Shown here: one piece after another, positions 1 to 7,454 of the stretch
Layout of the letters: each line of letters opens with the position of its first letter
How positions within the stretch are numbered: the stretch's first letter is position 1
NCBI GenBank assembly: GCA_044229775.1
Contig: JBGASH010000073.1
Location: 1 to 13,706, forward strand
DNA from: JAHEYG01 sp044229775
Lineage (GTDB): Bacteria; Bacteroidota; Bacteroidia; B-17B0; Aurantibacillaceae
Direction of reading: 5' to 3'
Length of the DNA stretch: 13,706 nt
Translations under genes and position numbers: made by a program
The notes under the pieces: model-generated
Told to the model about the DNA's origin: nothing
Database searches by the model: none
Seen by the model: only the letters and a program-made list of their open reading frames with translations

Positions 1-2108
1 ATGAAATTGTAGTAAGCTCAACGCGTGTTGACAAAAACAGCGGAATAGCTTTCACCAACATGGATAAGGACGCTATTCAAAAACAAAACCTTGGGCAAGA
101 TGCCCCTTATATACTCAACACGTTGCCATCTGTTGTAGTTAATTCAGATGCCGGTAATGCTGTTGGTTATACAGGAATCAGAATAAGAGGCTCTGATGCC
201 ACAAGGATCAACGTTACCATCAACGGGATTCCGGTAAATGATGCCGAAAGTCAGGGAACCTACTGGGTGGACATGCCGGATGTGGTTTCATCTGCCAATA
301 ATATTCAGGTGCAAAGAGGTGTGGGTACTTCTGCTAACGGTGCTGGTGCTTTTGGGGCAAGCATCAATCTACAAACCAACACGCTTAACGAAAAGGCTTA
401 CGCGCAAGTGATCAGCACAGCAGGATCCTTCAATACCTTCAGAAATTCATTTCTAGCGGGTACAGGATTGATCAATGATCATTTTACTTTTGATGCCCGT
501 GCTTCATACATCACCAGCAAGGGTTATATCGACAGAGCCTCCTCCAAACTAAATTCATATTATTTTTCGGGTGGCTATTATGGTAAAAAATCAGTTCTCA
601 AATTCATCGCATTCTCAGGTCTTGAAAAAACGTATCAGGCGTGGTATTATGTTCCGGAAGACTCCTTAAAAAAAGGCATTCGTACTTATAATCCCGCGGG
701 AGAATATTACGACGCGGATGGAAAGGTACATTATTACAGTAATGAAACCGATAATTATCAGCAAGACAATTATCAACTACATTTTATTCAACATATAAAC
801 GACAAACTCAACTTCAACGTGGCTGGCCATTACACAAAAGGTAAAGGCTATTATGAAGAATATAAACAAGCACAATCCCTGGCTTCTTATGGCCTCAATC
901 CTGTTGCTTTGCCAAACGATACGGTTTATAGTACCGATCTCATAAGACGGTTATGGCTGAACAACGATTTCGCAGGTGGTATATTCAGTTTAAATTATAC
1001 TCCACGCTCTAAATTAAAATTCACATTGGGTGGCGGTTACAATTCGTATTTCGGAAAACATTACGACCAGGTAACATGGGCGCAATTTGCTTCAAATGGC
1101 GAAATAAATCACGTTTACAACAGCGATAATGCCAATAAAAATGATGGAAATGTTTATTTGAAAACAAACTTTAAGCCCATTGATAAACTGAATGTGTTCG
1201 TTGATCTGCAATACAGAGTTGTAAATTACATCTTTAACGGGGTCGACGACTCACTTAAGAACAAGCGGTATGAAGTGAATTATGGGTTCTTCAATCCTAA
1301 ATTTGGTTTAAACTATAATGTCTCTTCTAATACGAGTCTTTATACATCATTTGGAATAGCCAATAAAGAACCGAATAGAAATGATTTTGTTCAATCGAGT
1401 CCGAAAAGTCGGCCAAAACACGAACAGTTGATGGACCTGGAAGCAGGCGCCAATCAATCGTTCAAGAATTTAAATCTGAATTTAAATTTTTACGATATGG
1501 AGTATACCAATCAATTGGTGTTAAACGGACAAGTTAATAACGTAGGGGCCTACAACAGGGTAAACGTAGCAAAAAGTTACCGTCGCGGAATCGAATTTCA
1601 ATCACAATTCAATATCACAAAATATATAAGCGTGAATGCTAACTTAACCTTATCAAAAAATAAGATCAAGGATTTTACAGAGTATATTGATAGTAGTGAC
1701 GCCAGCTACTCGGTATATAAGCAATATAAGATCCAATATAAAGAAACAGATATCTCCTTTTCACCAAACGTGATATCGTCTGGAGTTGTTACATTTAAAC
1801 TCTTTAAAGGCTTTGAACTATCAGTTATTAATAAATATGTGGGAAGACAGTATTTGGATAACACCAGCAATACACACCGCGCCATAAATCCCTATTACAT
1901 TATGGACGCCAGGATCAATTACACTATAAAAACAAAATGGCATAATGAGATAAGTTTTATGCTGTCGGCCTATAATTTAATGAGTAAAAAATATGAGACC
2001 AACGGTTATACTTTTTCGTACTACACCGATACTAAATTGAATACCTTTAATTATCTTGCTCCTTCGGCCCCTTTAAATATTTTGGGTGGGATAAGCTTTA
2101 CGTTTTAA
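1..2108 (+). CDS. TonB-dependent outer membrane receptor (5' partial)
   Basis: This is an outer-membrane active transporter powered through TonB; the substrate cannot be told from sequence. The frame is open from base 3 (reads EIVVSSTRVDKNSG...) before the first ATG at 60, so that ATG is internal and the true start, signal peptide and any CarboxypepD_reg-like domain lie left of the window. The first ~130 visible residues are a plug domain: TLPSVVV, then IRIRGSDATRINVTINGIPV, then a run ending in IQVQRGVGTSANGAGAFGASI. The remaining ~570 residues alternate aromatic/polar as in a 22-strand barrel. The protein ends GGISFTF with a terminal Phe, as expected for a BAM substrate. It resembles FecA-like receptors of Bacteroidota, with no SusD-type partner visible. 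It converges on arsC with only 3 bp between the two stop codons, so it is not part of the arsenic operon. Confidence 0.93.
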   Translation, partial: EIVVSSTRVDKNSGIAFTNMDKDAIQKQNLGQDAPYILNTLPSVVVNSDAGNAVGYTGIRIRGSDATRINVTINGIPVNDAESQGTYWVDMPDVVSSANNIQVQRGVGTSANGAGAFGASINLQTNTLNEKAYAQVISTAGSFNTFRNSFLAGTGLINDHFTFDARASYITSKGYIDRASSKLNSYYFSGGYYGKKSVLKFIAFSGLEKTYQAWYYVPEDSLKKGIRTYNPAGEYYDADGKVHYYSNETDNYQQDNYQLHFIQHINDKLNFNVAGHYTKGKGYYEEYKQAQSLASYGLNPVALPNDTVYSTDLIRRLWLNNDFAGGIFSLNYTPRSKLKFTLGGGYNSYFGKHYDQVTWAQFASNGEINHVYNSDNANKNDGNVYLKTNFKPIDKLNVFVDLQYRVVNYIFNGVDDSLKNKRYEVNYGFFNPKFGLNYNVSSNTSLYTSFGIANKEPNRNDFVQSSPKSRPKHEQLMDLEAGANQSFKNLNLNLNFYDMEYTNQLVLNGQVNNVGAYNRVNVAKSYRRGIEFQSQFNITKYISVNANLTLSKNKIKDFTEYIDSSDASYSVYKQYKIQYKETDISFSPNVISSGVVTFKLFKGFELSVINKYVGRQYLDNTSNTHRAINPYYIMDARINYTIKTKWHNEISFMLSAYNLMSKKYETNGYTFSYYTDTKLNTFNYLAPSAPLNILGGISFTF

Positions 2109-2111
2109 GGG

Positions 2112-2525
2112 CTATAGATTTTCTAATACAAATTGTCTGCAATAACCTTTTATCCTATTTCGTACTATTTCAAATTGTTCCATTATTTCCTTTTCAGTTC
2201 CTGTTGCCTTTGCAGGATCTGGAAAATTATAATGAAGTGTTTTTGCCTGAGATGGAAAATAAGGACAATTCTCTTTGGCATTATCGCATACCGTGATCAC
2301 ATAATCAAAATTAACATCCTTGTATTCTTCAACATTATTGGAAGTTTGTTGCGATATATCGATCCCATCTTGTTCCATAGTGGCAACAGCTCTTGGATTC
2401 ACGCCATGAGTTTCAATTCCCGCGCTGTAAACTTCAGCTTTATCGCCGGCAAAATACTTCAAATAACCTTCAGCTATCTGACTTCGGCAGCTGTTACCGG
2501 TACATAAAACTAAGATCTTCTTCAT
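2112..2525 (-). CDS. arsC: Arsenate reductase, thioredoxin-coupled LMW-phosphatase type
   Basis: The protein is a cytoplasmic reductase converting arsenate to arsenite. At 137 residues it is normal for the thioredoxin-dependent (S. aureus pI258-like) ArsC family with a low-molecular-weight tyrosine phosphatase fold. Visible catalytic elements are the N-terminal P-loop C8-TGNSC13-RS, the redox pair C80 and C87 in VCDNAKENCPYFP that relays the disulfide, and the general-acid Asp103 in FPDPA. The ATG overlaps the stop of the upstream methyltransferase gene (ATGA, 2522-2525), indicating translational coupling as the last gene of the arsR-arsI-methyltransferase-arsC operon. The stop is 3 bp from the stop of the convergent TonB receptor gene. 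Its product, arsenite, has no exporter in this operon. Confidence 0.95.
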   Translation of the reverse strand: MKKILVLCTGNSCRSQIAEGYLKYFAGDKAEVYSAGIETHGVNPRAVATMEQDGIDISQQTSNNVEEYKDVNFDYVITVCDNAKENCPYFPSQAKTLHYNFPDPAKATGTEKEIMEQFEIVRNRIKGYCRQFVLENL

Positions 2526-3145
2526 TTCTCTTTTTTAAAACTGCAAAATAAAAAATTCTGGGTCGTGCTAAATGGTGTTTGGTGATCTTCGGCAACGCAT
2601 TTAATACGTTTAAAATATTTTTCAAATTTAGCCGACATAGAAGTTTCCGAATATTGCTTAATATCCAACCCGCTGCACTTTTTTGGTCCCGATTCAGAAA
2701 ATGTTCCTAAAATCAAATAACCATTATCTGCTATTCCTCTATTAGCAATTTCAACATAGTTATCCGCTTGCTCTTCTGAAGTAAGAAAATGAAACGCTGC
2801 TCTATCGTGCCAAAAATCATATTTTTCTTGCGGCACAAACTGCGTTATATCGCTAACGATCCACTTCACGCTTTTTGCTTTATCGCCCAATCTTATCTTC
2901 GCCCGTTCAATGGCATTTGCCGAGATATCCAGAACTGTAATATCGGAGAATCCTTTTTCAAGAAGCGCATCCACAAAATGACTGTCGCCTCCTCCAATAT
3001 CAATAATTTTAGCTTCTTTTTTCAGGTTAAACAGGGCTGTAAATTCCATTGATGTTTTTGGATATTGCTGAAACCAGCTTACCTCATAAGGTTGCTTGGT
3101 AGCATATATCTTTTCCCAATGCGTTTTCCTTTCTAACGTTCCCAC
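2522..3145 (-). CDS. Class I SAM-dependent methyltransferase in the arsenic operon
   Basis: This is a 207-residue Rossmann-fold methyltransferase. Motif I is IDIGGGDS (48-55), the ribose-binding acid is Asp73 in VLDIS, the adenine-side acid is Asp99 in VSDIT, and a YDFWHDRAAFHFL segment (109-121) follows. The start is GTG (3143-3145); no in-frame ATG gives the same N-terminus (MGTLERKTHWEKIY). It lies 19 bp after the dioxygenase stop and overlaps arsC by 4 bp. It is shorter than ArsM. Its cysteines (C157, C183, C201) do not show the ArsM-type arrangement with certainty, so arsenite methylation is not supported. Methyltransferases of this type recur in Bacteroidota and other arsenic clusters (family knowledge), but the substrate is unknown. 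Confidence 0.85.
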   Translation of the reverse strand: MGTLERKTHWEKIYATKQPYEVSWFQQYPKTSMEFTALFNLKKEAKIIDIGGGDSHFVDALLEKGFSDITVLDISANAIERAKIRLGDKAKSVKWIVSDITQFVPQEKYDFWHDRAAFHFLTSEEQADNYVEIANRGIADNGYLILGTFSESGPKKCSGLDIKQYSETSMSAKFEKYFKRIKCVAEDHQTPFSTTQNFLFCSFKKEK

Positions 3146-3164
3146 AATATTAAAATTAGCAACA

Positions 3165-3644
3165 TCATTTTTTATTTCCGATCTGCGACAAACTCACTTT
3201 TTTCTTATCACCGGGCATACAGCAGGCATTGACGTCATTCGTTTCATAACGAGGGTCGTTAAATTCGGCATCCTCATGTAAATAATAAACCTCCCACTGC
3301 ACACCATCCGGATCATTCACCCAAAATTTATCTTGCTTAGCGTAACAGCAATTAGTGCCTACTTCTTCCTTGGCAACGATATTCTTCTTTTTGGCTTCCC
3401 ATAATTTAATATTCAGATCTTCCACCGTTTCTACCTGGAAACCCAAGTGACCGAAATTCTGCTGAACCCGTTCTTTATTTTCTACAAAAGAAATAATCAG
3501 AGAAGGACTGTTTATAATGTACTTTGCATAGTCCTTCCTAACCTTAGCGGGCTCTGTGCCAAAAAAAGTAGTATAAAAGTCGATTGTTTTATTAATGTCG
3601 CTAACATATAAGCTAACGTGCATTCTTGGAAATAGTTTATTCAT
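3165..3644 (-). CDS. arsI: ArsI/CadI family vicinal-oxygen-chelate dioxygenase (C-As lyase type)
   Basis: The ArsI family comprises Fe(II)-dependent extradiol-type dioxygenases that cleave the C-As bond of trivalent methyl- and aryl-arsenicals; close relatives are annotated as cadmium-inducible CadI. The 159-residue protein has the expected VOC layout. Candidate metal ligands are His9 (MHVSLYV), His66 (GHLGF) and Glu118 (QWEVYYL). The vicinal pair C99-C100 sits in the family motif GTNCCYAKQDKFW and would bind the arsenical. A second C141-C142 pair lies near the C-terminus (NACCMPG), as is common in CadI/ArsI relatives. It is the second gene of the operon, 33 bp after arsR, and that gap carries a second ArsR-like operator. 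Whether the natural substrate is an organoarsenical or another thiophilic metal compound cannot be decided from sequence. Confidence 0.88.
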   Translation of the reverse strand: MNKLFPRMHVSLYVSDINKTIDFYTTFFGTEPAKVRKDYAKYIINSPSLIISFVENKERVQQNFGHLGFQVETVEDLNIKLWEAKKKNIVAKEEVGTNCCYAKQDKFWVNDPDGVQWEVYYLHEDAEFNDPRYETNDVNACCMPGDKKKVSLSQIGNKK

Positions 3645-3658
3645 GGTTTTTTTATTAA

Positions 3659-3674
3659 ATCGGTAAATTACGAT
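3659..3674 (-). promoter_or_regulatory. Second ArsR-type operator, between arsR and arsI
   Basis: The plus strand reads ATCGGTAAATTACGAT, a 16-bp imperfect palindrome with ATCG/CGAT ends. It differs at only two positions from the operator upstream of arsR. It sits in the 33-bp gap between the arsR stop and the arsI start. A TAnnTT-like core is present on the minus strand, but no TTG at 19-21 bp was found. It may therefore be an operator of a weak internal promoter or an ArsR roadblock. No ArsR binding has been shown here; the call rests on similarity to the first site. Confidence 0.65.
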
Positions 3675-3677
3675 ATA

Positions 3678-4010
3678 CTAACAACATTTTCCATTAGGGA
3701 TTTTATAGGCTTCAAATAAATTATTCATGTACAACTTAGCGCTTTCCCACTCTTTTTCATCAATACAATAACACACTTTTACACCTTCCGAATCACCTTT
3801 TATTAACCCTGCCTCCTTAAGTTCTTTGAGGTGCTGCGATATGGTACTCTGTGATAATGGTAACATTTCAACAATATCTCCACAAATGCAGTTTTGTTTT
3901 TTAAGCAACATTTGCAAGATCGCTACCCTTGCCGGATGCGAAAGGGCTTTAGCGTATTTCGCGATCTTATTATCTTTTACGGTAAATTCTTCCGCTTTTG
4001 TGATTCCCAT
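3678..4010 (-). CDS. arsR: ArsR/SmtB family metalloregulatory repressor
   Basis: The gene encodes a 110-residue winged-helix repressor that should release operator DNA on binding arsenite or antimonite. The HTH runs through SHPARVAILQML and LPLSQSTISQHLKELKEAGLI (about 24-70), followed by the wing. Candidate thiol ligands are C41 and C43 (NCICGDIV, the helix carrying the ELCVCD-like motif in type I ArsR), C80 and C82 (VCYC), and a terminal C109-C110. I place the start at the ATG at 4008-4010 (MGITKAEEF). The frame is open upstream to 4058, but a longer protein would put a perfect operator and promoter inside the coding sequence. It is first in the operon and almost certainly autoregulated. 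Confidence 0.93.
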   Translation of the reverse strand: MGITKAEEFTVKDNKIAKYAKALSHPARVAILQMLLKKQNCICGDIVEMLPLSQSTISQHLKELKEAGLIKGDSEGVKVCYCIDEKEWESAKLYMNNLFEAYKIPNGKCC

Positions 4011-4023
4011 GTTTCTTTTATTT

Positions 4024-4039
4024 ATCGTAAAATTACGAT
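4024..4039 (-). promoter_or_regulatory. ArsR operator over the arsR promoter
   Basis: The sequence is ATCGTAAAATTACGAT, with perfect 7-bp inverted arms (ATCGTAA / TTACGAT) around a 2-bp centre. It starts 14 bp upstream of the arsR ATG. It covers the -7 box of the proposed arsR promoter, so bound repressor would block RNA polymerase. Confidence 0.75.
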
Positions 4040-4058
4040 TAATATAGGCTGCTTGCAA
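4028..4058 (-). promoter_or_regulatory. Bacteroidota-type promoter of the arsR operon
   Basis: On the minus strand the sequence reads TTG (4056-4058), a 20-bp spacer, then TAATTTTA (4028-4035), matching the TTG / TAnnTTTG pattern except for the last base. The predicted start site is near 4021, leaving a leader of about 12 nt. The -7 box lies wholly inside the palindromic operator. Confidence 0.55.
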
Positions 4059-4106
4059 TTAAATAATTGTTAATTCGTGTAATTCCTTGGCAACAAAGAG
4101 GTTTGA

Positions 4107-4583
4107 TCAAAGATAATTTTGCTCCATTGCAAATTTGAGCAGGCCAACTACCGATTTGGTATTGGTCTTTCTGAAGATATTCTTTCGGTGCGTTTCAACA
4201 GTACGCTCACTAATAAAAAGCGCCTTAGCAATTTGGGCATTACTGTACTCCTTGGCGATCAACTGAATAATTTCTCTTTCGCGGGAAGTAACGTTAGGCT
4301 TACTCCCAACATCCTCTGCCTCTATGGCATTATTGGCTTTTAATAATTCCTGTGTTACCGTTTCGCTTAAATATTGCTCACCTTTATCTATAGCCGCGAT
4401 GGCATTCAACACTTCGTGCTTGTCCGAATTTTTTAAAATATATCCATTAACACCGGCATTGATCATTTCATTGATGGTATTCTTTCCTACAATTTCAATA
4501 AAACTTTCACCCGAAAGCAGAACCGATAGGCCATCCACCAAAACCTGATGATCGTCGACAATATAAACCGACACTTTGTGCAT
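4107..4583 (-). CDS. NarL/LuxR-type response regulator with an internally deleted receiver domain
   Basis: This is a DNA-binding response regulator of 158 residues, where NarL-family members are usually about 210-220. The receiver begins normally (MHKVSVYIVDDHQVLVDGLS, acidic pair D10-D11) and ends normally (INEMINAGVNGYILKN, conserved Lys51). IEIVGK34 runs straight into N35TINEM, skipping the stretch that carries beta-3 with the phosphoacceptor Asp, alpha-3 and beta-4 with the switch Thr/Ser. The reading frame is kept. The GerE/LuxR helix-turn-helix is complete (about 97-158: TSREREIIQLIA...NAQIAKALFISERTVETHRKNIF). No histidine kinase is adjacent. It has its own strong-looking promoter, 80 bp downstream of the ABC exporter gene. 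Classic phospho-activation is impossible as written. It could be a constitutive or ligand-gated regulator, a decaying gene, or a misassembly. Confidence 0.88.
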   Translation of the reverse strand: MHKVSVYIVDDHQVLVDGLSVLLSGESFIEIVGKNTINEMINAGVNGYILKNSDKHEVLNAIAAIDKGEQYLSETVTQELLKANNAIEAEDVGSKPNVTSREREIIQLIAKEYSNAQIAKALFISERTVETHRKNIFRKTNTKSVVGLLKFAMEQNYL

Positions 4584-4602
4584 AAAAGAATAAATGTTTC
4601 AA

Positions 4603-4632
4603 CAAATTTACAGGATGAAACCGATAAAACAA
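4603..4632 (-). promoter_or_regulatory. Bacteroidota-type promoter of the response regulator
   Basis: On the minus strand the sequence reads TTG (4630-4632), a 19-bp spacer, then TAAATTTG (4603-4610), an exact match to the TTG / TAnnTTTG consensus. The expected start site lies near 4597, about 15 nt before the ATG. The gene can therefore be transcribed independently of the upstream exporter. Confidence 0.6.
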
Positions 4633-4663
4633 GTGGTTTGAAGATTAAAATACCCTTAATTTA

Positions 4664-6511
4664 TCAGGCAAAACTTTGCATATCGCATAGCTTTTTATAG
4701 ATCCCATTCTTGGCTATGAGTTCTTTGTGTGTTCCACGCTCAGCGATCTGGCCCTGCTGAAGTACAATGATCTCATTGGCATTTACAATGGTGCTTAAAC
4801 GGTGGGCAATCACAATACTTGTACGATTTTGCATTAAGTTACTCAAAGCATCTTGCACCAGGCGTTCGCTTTCGGTATCTAAAGCCGACGTAGCCTCATC
4901 CAGGATCAAAATAGGGGGATTCTTTAAAATAGCTCGCGCAATACTTAATCGTTGTCTTTGTCCACCACTTAATTTTCCCCCTCTGTCACCAATGTTTGTT
5001 TCATAGCCATTTGGTAACTTTTCAATGAATTCGTGCGCGTTGGCAATTTTTGCCGCTTTAATAACATCTTCTTTACTTGCGTTTATACCAAATGAAATAT
5101 TGTTAAGCACCGTATCGTTGAATAAAATACTTTCTTGCGATACCATACCAATTAACTGACGAAGATCTTTTATTTTAAGATCTTTAATGTTATGCGAATC
5201 AATTAATAATTCTCCTTCATCCACTTCATAAAAACGCGGGATCATGTCGGCCAAAGTTGTTTTACCGCTACCGCTTTGTCCAACCAGCGCAATGGTCTTA
5301 CCTTTTTCTATCTTCAAATTAATATCTTTCAATACATAACCTGTATCGCCTTTACGGTAGGCAAACGAAACATGATTGAATTCGATCTTATTTGCAAATC
5401 CGGAAATGGCGGTAGCATTTGGTTTTTCGGTTATGGTATTCTCGGCATCCATGATCTTATTCATCCTGTCCTCAGAAGCCAGCCCCCTTTGTATGTTATT
5501 ATAAGCAATGGTGATCTGTTTAATTGGTGGCAATATTTGTGATGCAATTCCGAAATACGTGATAAAGGCTTCCGGACTCAAACTTCCCTCCCCGGCAATA
5601 ACCATACTTCCTCCTATAAAAAGCACCAGCATTAAAATGGCAACCACTACTGTTTCGCTTACAGGTGATGCCAGATCGGTTTTACGATACACTTTTACCG
5701 ATTGCTTATAAAATTCCTGGTTGGTTTTCTCAAATCGGTCCTTAATGAATTTTTCTCCCGTAAAGGCTTTAATTATTTTCAATCCGCCTAAGGTCTCTTC
5801 CATAACGTTGAATAAATGACTAAGCAATTCTTTACTTTTGGCTGAATGGCGTTTTAAAGTTCTGCTCACTAGCGCAACAATCAATCCCGCTATTGGCAAT
5901 AAAATAAAGATATAAAAAGTTAAATACGGACTTAAGAAGATCATAAACACTACCGAAATAAGAATGGTTAATGGTTCGCGAAAGATCAATTCGAGTGTAA
6001 GCATTATACTCCATTCAATTTCTATCACATCGGTGGTCATACGGCTCATGATATCGCCCTTGCGTTCATCGCTATAATAAGATAGCGGCAGATCCAAGGC
6101 TTTACTGAACATTTTATTTCTGAGATCACGTACCACACCATTACGTATAGGCGCTAAAAAGAACATGGCCATGTAGCGGAAAATATTTTTACACAAGGTA
6201 AGCGCTGAAACAAAGACGCAAATACCGATCAATACTTTTACTTTTCCATAAACCAGGATCCAGTTGGCAAAATTAAATTCGAACCAGGCTTTTACATATT
6301 CGCCCAAATGATTGGCACTATAGGCTGGTAAAGGCACGCTAATCATTTCTTTAAAAACCCTTTCTTCTTTAAACAGCAAAACAAGAAAAGGCATAATTAC
6401 AGCAATAGAAGCCACCGAAAAGATCGCGAACAAAATATTAAAAAGAATATTTAACCGGGCATAACCCCAATAGCCTTTAATATATTTTAATACCGAAAAT
6501 AATTTTCCCAT
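4664..6511 (-). CDS. ABC exporter, fused permease-ATPase (MsbA-like half transporter)
   Basis: This 615-residue inner-membrane half transporter is presumed to work as a homodimer. An ABC_membrane domain with about six helices spans roughly residues 20-330, including segments near 22-48, 91-118, 180-215 and 288-305. The nucleotide-binding domain covers about 375-610. It has Walker A GQSGSGKTT (411-419), Q-loop Gln459, signature LSGGQ (514-518), Walker B ILILDE with the catalytic Glu, D-loop SALD and switch His570 (AHRLST). This architecture fits lipid A/lipid, peptide or drug exporters; MsbA-like lipid export is the most frequent assignment in Bacteroidota, but the substrate is not determined by sequence. 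Its ATG directly follows the TAA of the upstream methyltransferase (0 bp), so the two are co-translated. Confidence 0.93.
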   Translation of the reverse strand: MGKLFSVLKYIKGYWGYARLNILFNILFAIFSVASIAVIMPFLVLLFKEERVFKEMISVPLPAYSANHLGEYVKAWFEFNFANWILVYGKVKVLIGICVFVSALTLCKNIFRYMAMFFLAPIRNGVVRDLRNKMFSKALDLPLSYYSDERKGDIMSRMTTDVIEIEWSIMLTLELIFREPLTILISVVFMIFLSPYLTFYIFILLPIAGLIVALVSRTLKRHSAKSKELLSHLFNVMEETLGGLKIIKAFTGEKFIKDRFEKTNQEFYKQSVKVYRKTDLASPVSETVVVAILMLVLFIGGSMVIAGEGSLSPEAFITYFGIASQILPPIKQITIAYNNIQRGLASEDRMNKIMDAENTITEKPNATAISGFANKIEFNHVSFAYRKGDTGYVLKDINLKIEKGKTIALVGQSGSGKTTLADMIPRFYEVDEGELLIDSHNIKDLKIKDLRQLIGMVSQESILFNDTVLNNISFGINASKEDVIKAAKIANAHEFIEKLPNGYETNIGDRGGKLSGGQRQRLSIARAILKNPPILILDEATSALDTESERLVQDALSNLMQNRTSIVIAHRLSTIVNANEIIVLQQGQIAERGTHKELIAKNGIYKKLCDMQSFA

Positions 6512-7285
6512 TTAATCTTTATGCGCTACTATTACATCTTCGATCGGATCTAACCGGTGCCGTTTTAATTCTTCGGCAGGCTGCCATTTATTCTCAAAAG
6601 GATTATCTCTTACTACTCTGAACCCGGCTGTTTTCAATTTATCAAAATAATCCATGCCATATAAACGGTTATGATCCACTTGTCCAAATGCTATTTTTCG
6701 TTCTTTATCTGTTTTAAGGGTTTTGTCCTCTAGTGTCTTTTCCAAATTCAAGGCCAACGGTACTTGTAGCACCGCAAAGCCTCCGGGTTTAAGCACCCTG
6801 TAAATTTCGCGCATGGCTTTTGCATCATCATCCACATGCTCTATCACATGACAACAAACCACCACATCAAAGGTATTATCTGCAAAATCCATTTTCTGTA
6901 TATCGCAATACACGGGTTTATATTCGGAATACATTTCAGGCTCTATAGTACCTACCAGTTGTGTAACGGTTTCGCCGGCAGCCAAAGCATTCGCGATTTC
7001 TTTATTAGGAGATATATGAAGCAAATACGTTTTCTTTTTAAAAACATCTGTACGCAATTTAAAGAACAGATAAAGTAATCTTGAACGATCAACCGAATAG
7101 CAATTGGGGCACTGCACATTCCACTTAAAACCGCCCCCCGCTACCTTGTACTTTTTAAAAACAGCTGCTTTTACCCCTTCATGCAAAAATTTGCGGTAAG
7201 TTTTACCACAATATAAACAATACACTTTTTTACCGGGATTGATCAGCGCAAAAATCTTATTTCTGATTTTTTTGAACTTCTTCAT
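6512..7285 (-). CDS. Class I SAM methyltransferase with N-terminal Cys4 (zinc-ribbon-like) module
   Basis: The protein has 257 residues. The N-terminal ~65 residues are basic and hold two CxxC pairs, C23/C26 (YCLYCGK) and C59/C62 (QCPNCYS), consistent with a structural zinc site. The Methyltransf_11-type domain follows: a LLHISPNKE segment near 88 in place of a classic glycine-rich motif I, VYCDIQKMDF near 126, the central motif FDVVVCCHVIEHVDDD (139-154) and the LKPGGFAVLQVPL strand (165-177). Such Cys4-methyltransferases are frequent in Bacteroidota and often sit in cell-surface glycan regions (family knowledge). The target here is unknown. It is first in the transcription unit with the ABC exporter, which hints that the exported molecule may be methylated (inference). 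Confidence 0.85.
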   Translation of the reverse strand: MKKFKKIRNKIFALINPGKKVYCLYCGKTYRKFLHEGVKAAVFKKYKVAGGGFKWNVQCPNCYSVDRSRLLYLFFKLRTDVFKKKTYLLHISPNKEIANALAAGETVTQLVGTIEPEMYSEYKPVYCDIQKMDFADNTFDVVVCCHVIEHVDDDAKAMREIYRVLKPGGFAVLQVPLALNLEKTLEDKTLKTDKERKIAFGQVDHNRLYGMDYFDKLKTAGFRVVRDNPFENKWQPAEELKRHRLDPIEDVIVAHKD

Positions 7286-7454
7286 TAGTGCAATCTAGCT
7301 AAATATCCTGTATTTTAAAGGGAGATATAGCCTAATTTTTACAGATCCAAAGTTAACAAAAGATCACTGTATTTAGGGCCCTTTATCCTGCTACACATAA
7401 CGAAAAAGCGCCACTTTTAGTATATTTTATTAAAAATCTCACTACCTTTAGGGG
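7286..7454. other. Divergent intergenic region between methyltransferase and rbfA
   Basis: This is a 169-bp AT-rich spacer between divergent genes, so it must hold promoters for both directions. On the minus strand a perfect TAnnTTTG box (TAACTTTG, plus-strand 7348-7355) lies 63 bp before the methyltransferase start, but no TTG was found at the expected distance. On the plus strand a TATATTTT stretch near 7420-7430 is the only -7-like element before rbfA. No coding potential, hairpin terminator or RNA gene was recognised. Confidence 0.4.

Noticed and set aside
60..2108. ATG at 60 as the start of the TonB receptor
   Set aside because: The frame is open to the window edge and codes for typical sequence just before the plug (EIVVSSTRVD), and no signal peptide follows the ATG at 60.
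2109..2111. A bidirectional terminator between the TonB receptor and arsC
   Set aside because: Only 3 bp separate the stops, and I found no clear hairpin with a T-run at the ends of either gene.
2133..2507. Plus-strand open frame of 124 codons opposite arsC
   Set aside because: It is a shadow of arsC with low-complexity hydrophobic translation and no family features; arsC has all of its catalytic residues.
4011..4058. Longer arsR beginning with TTG at 4058
   Set aside because: The extra 16 codons would contain the perfect palindromic operator and the promoter -7 box, and homologues start near MGITKAEEF.
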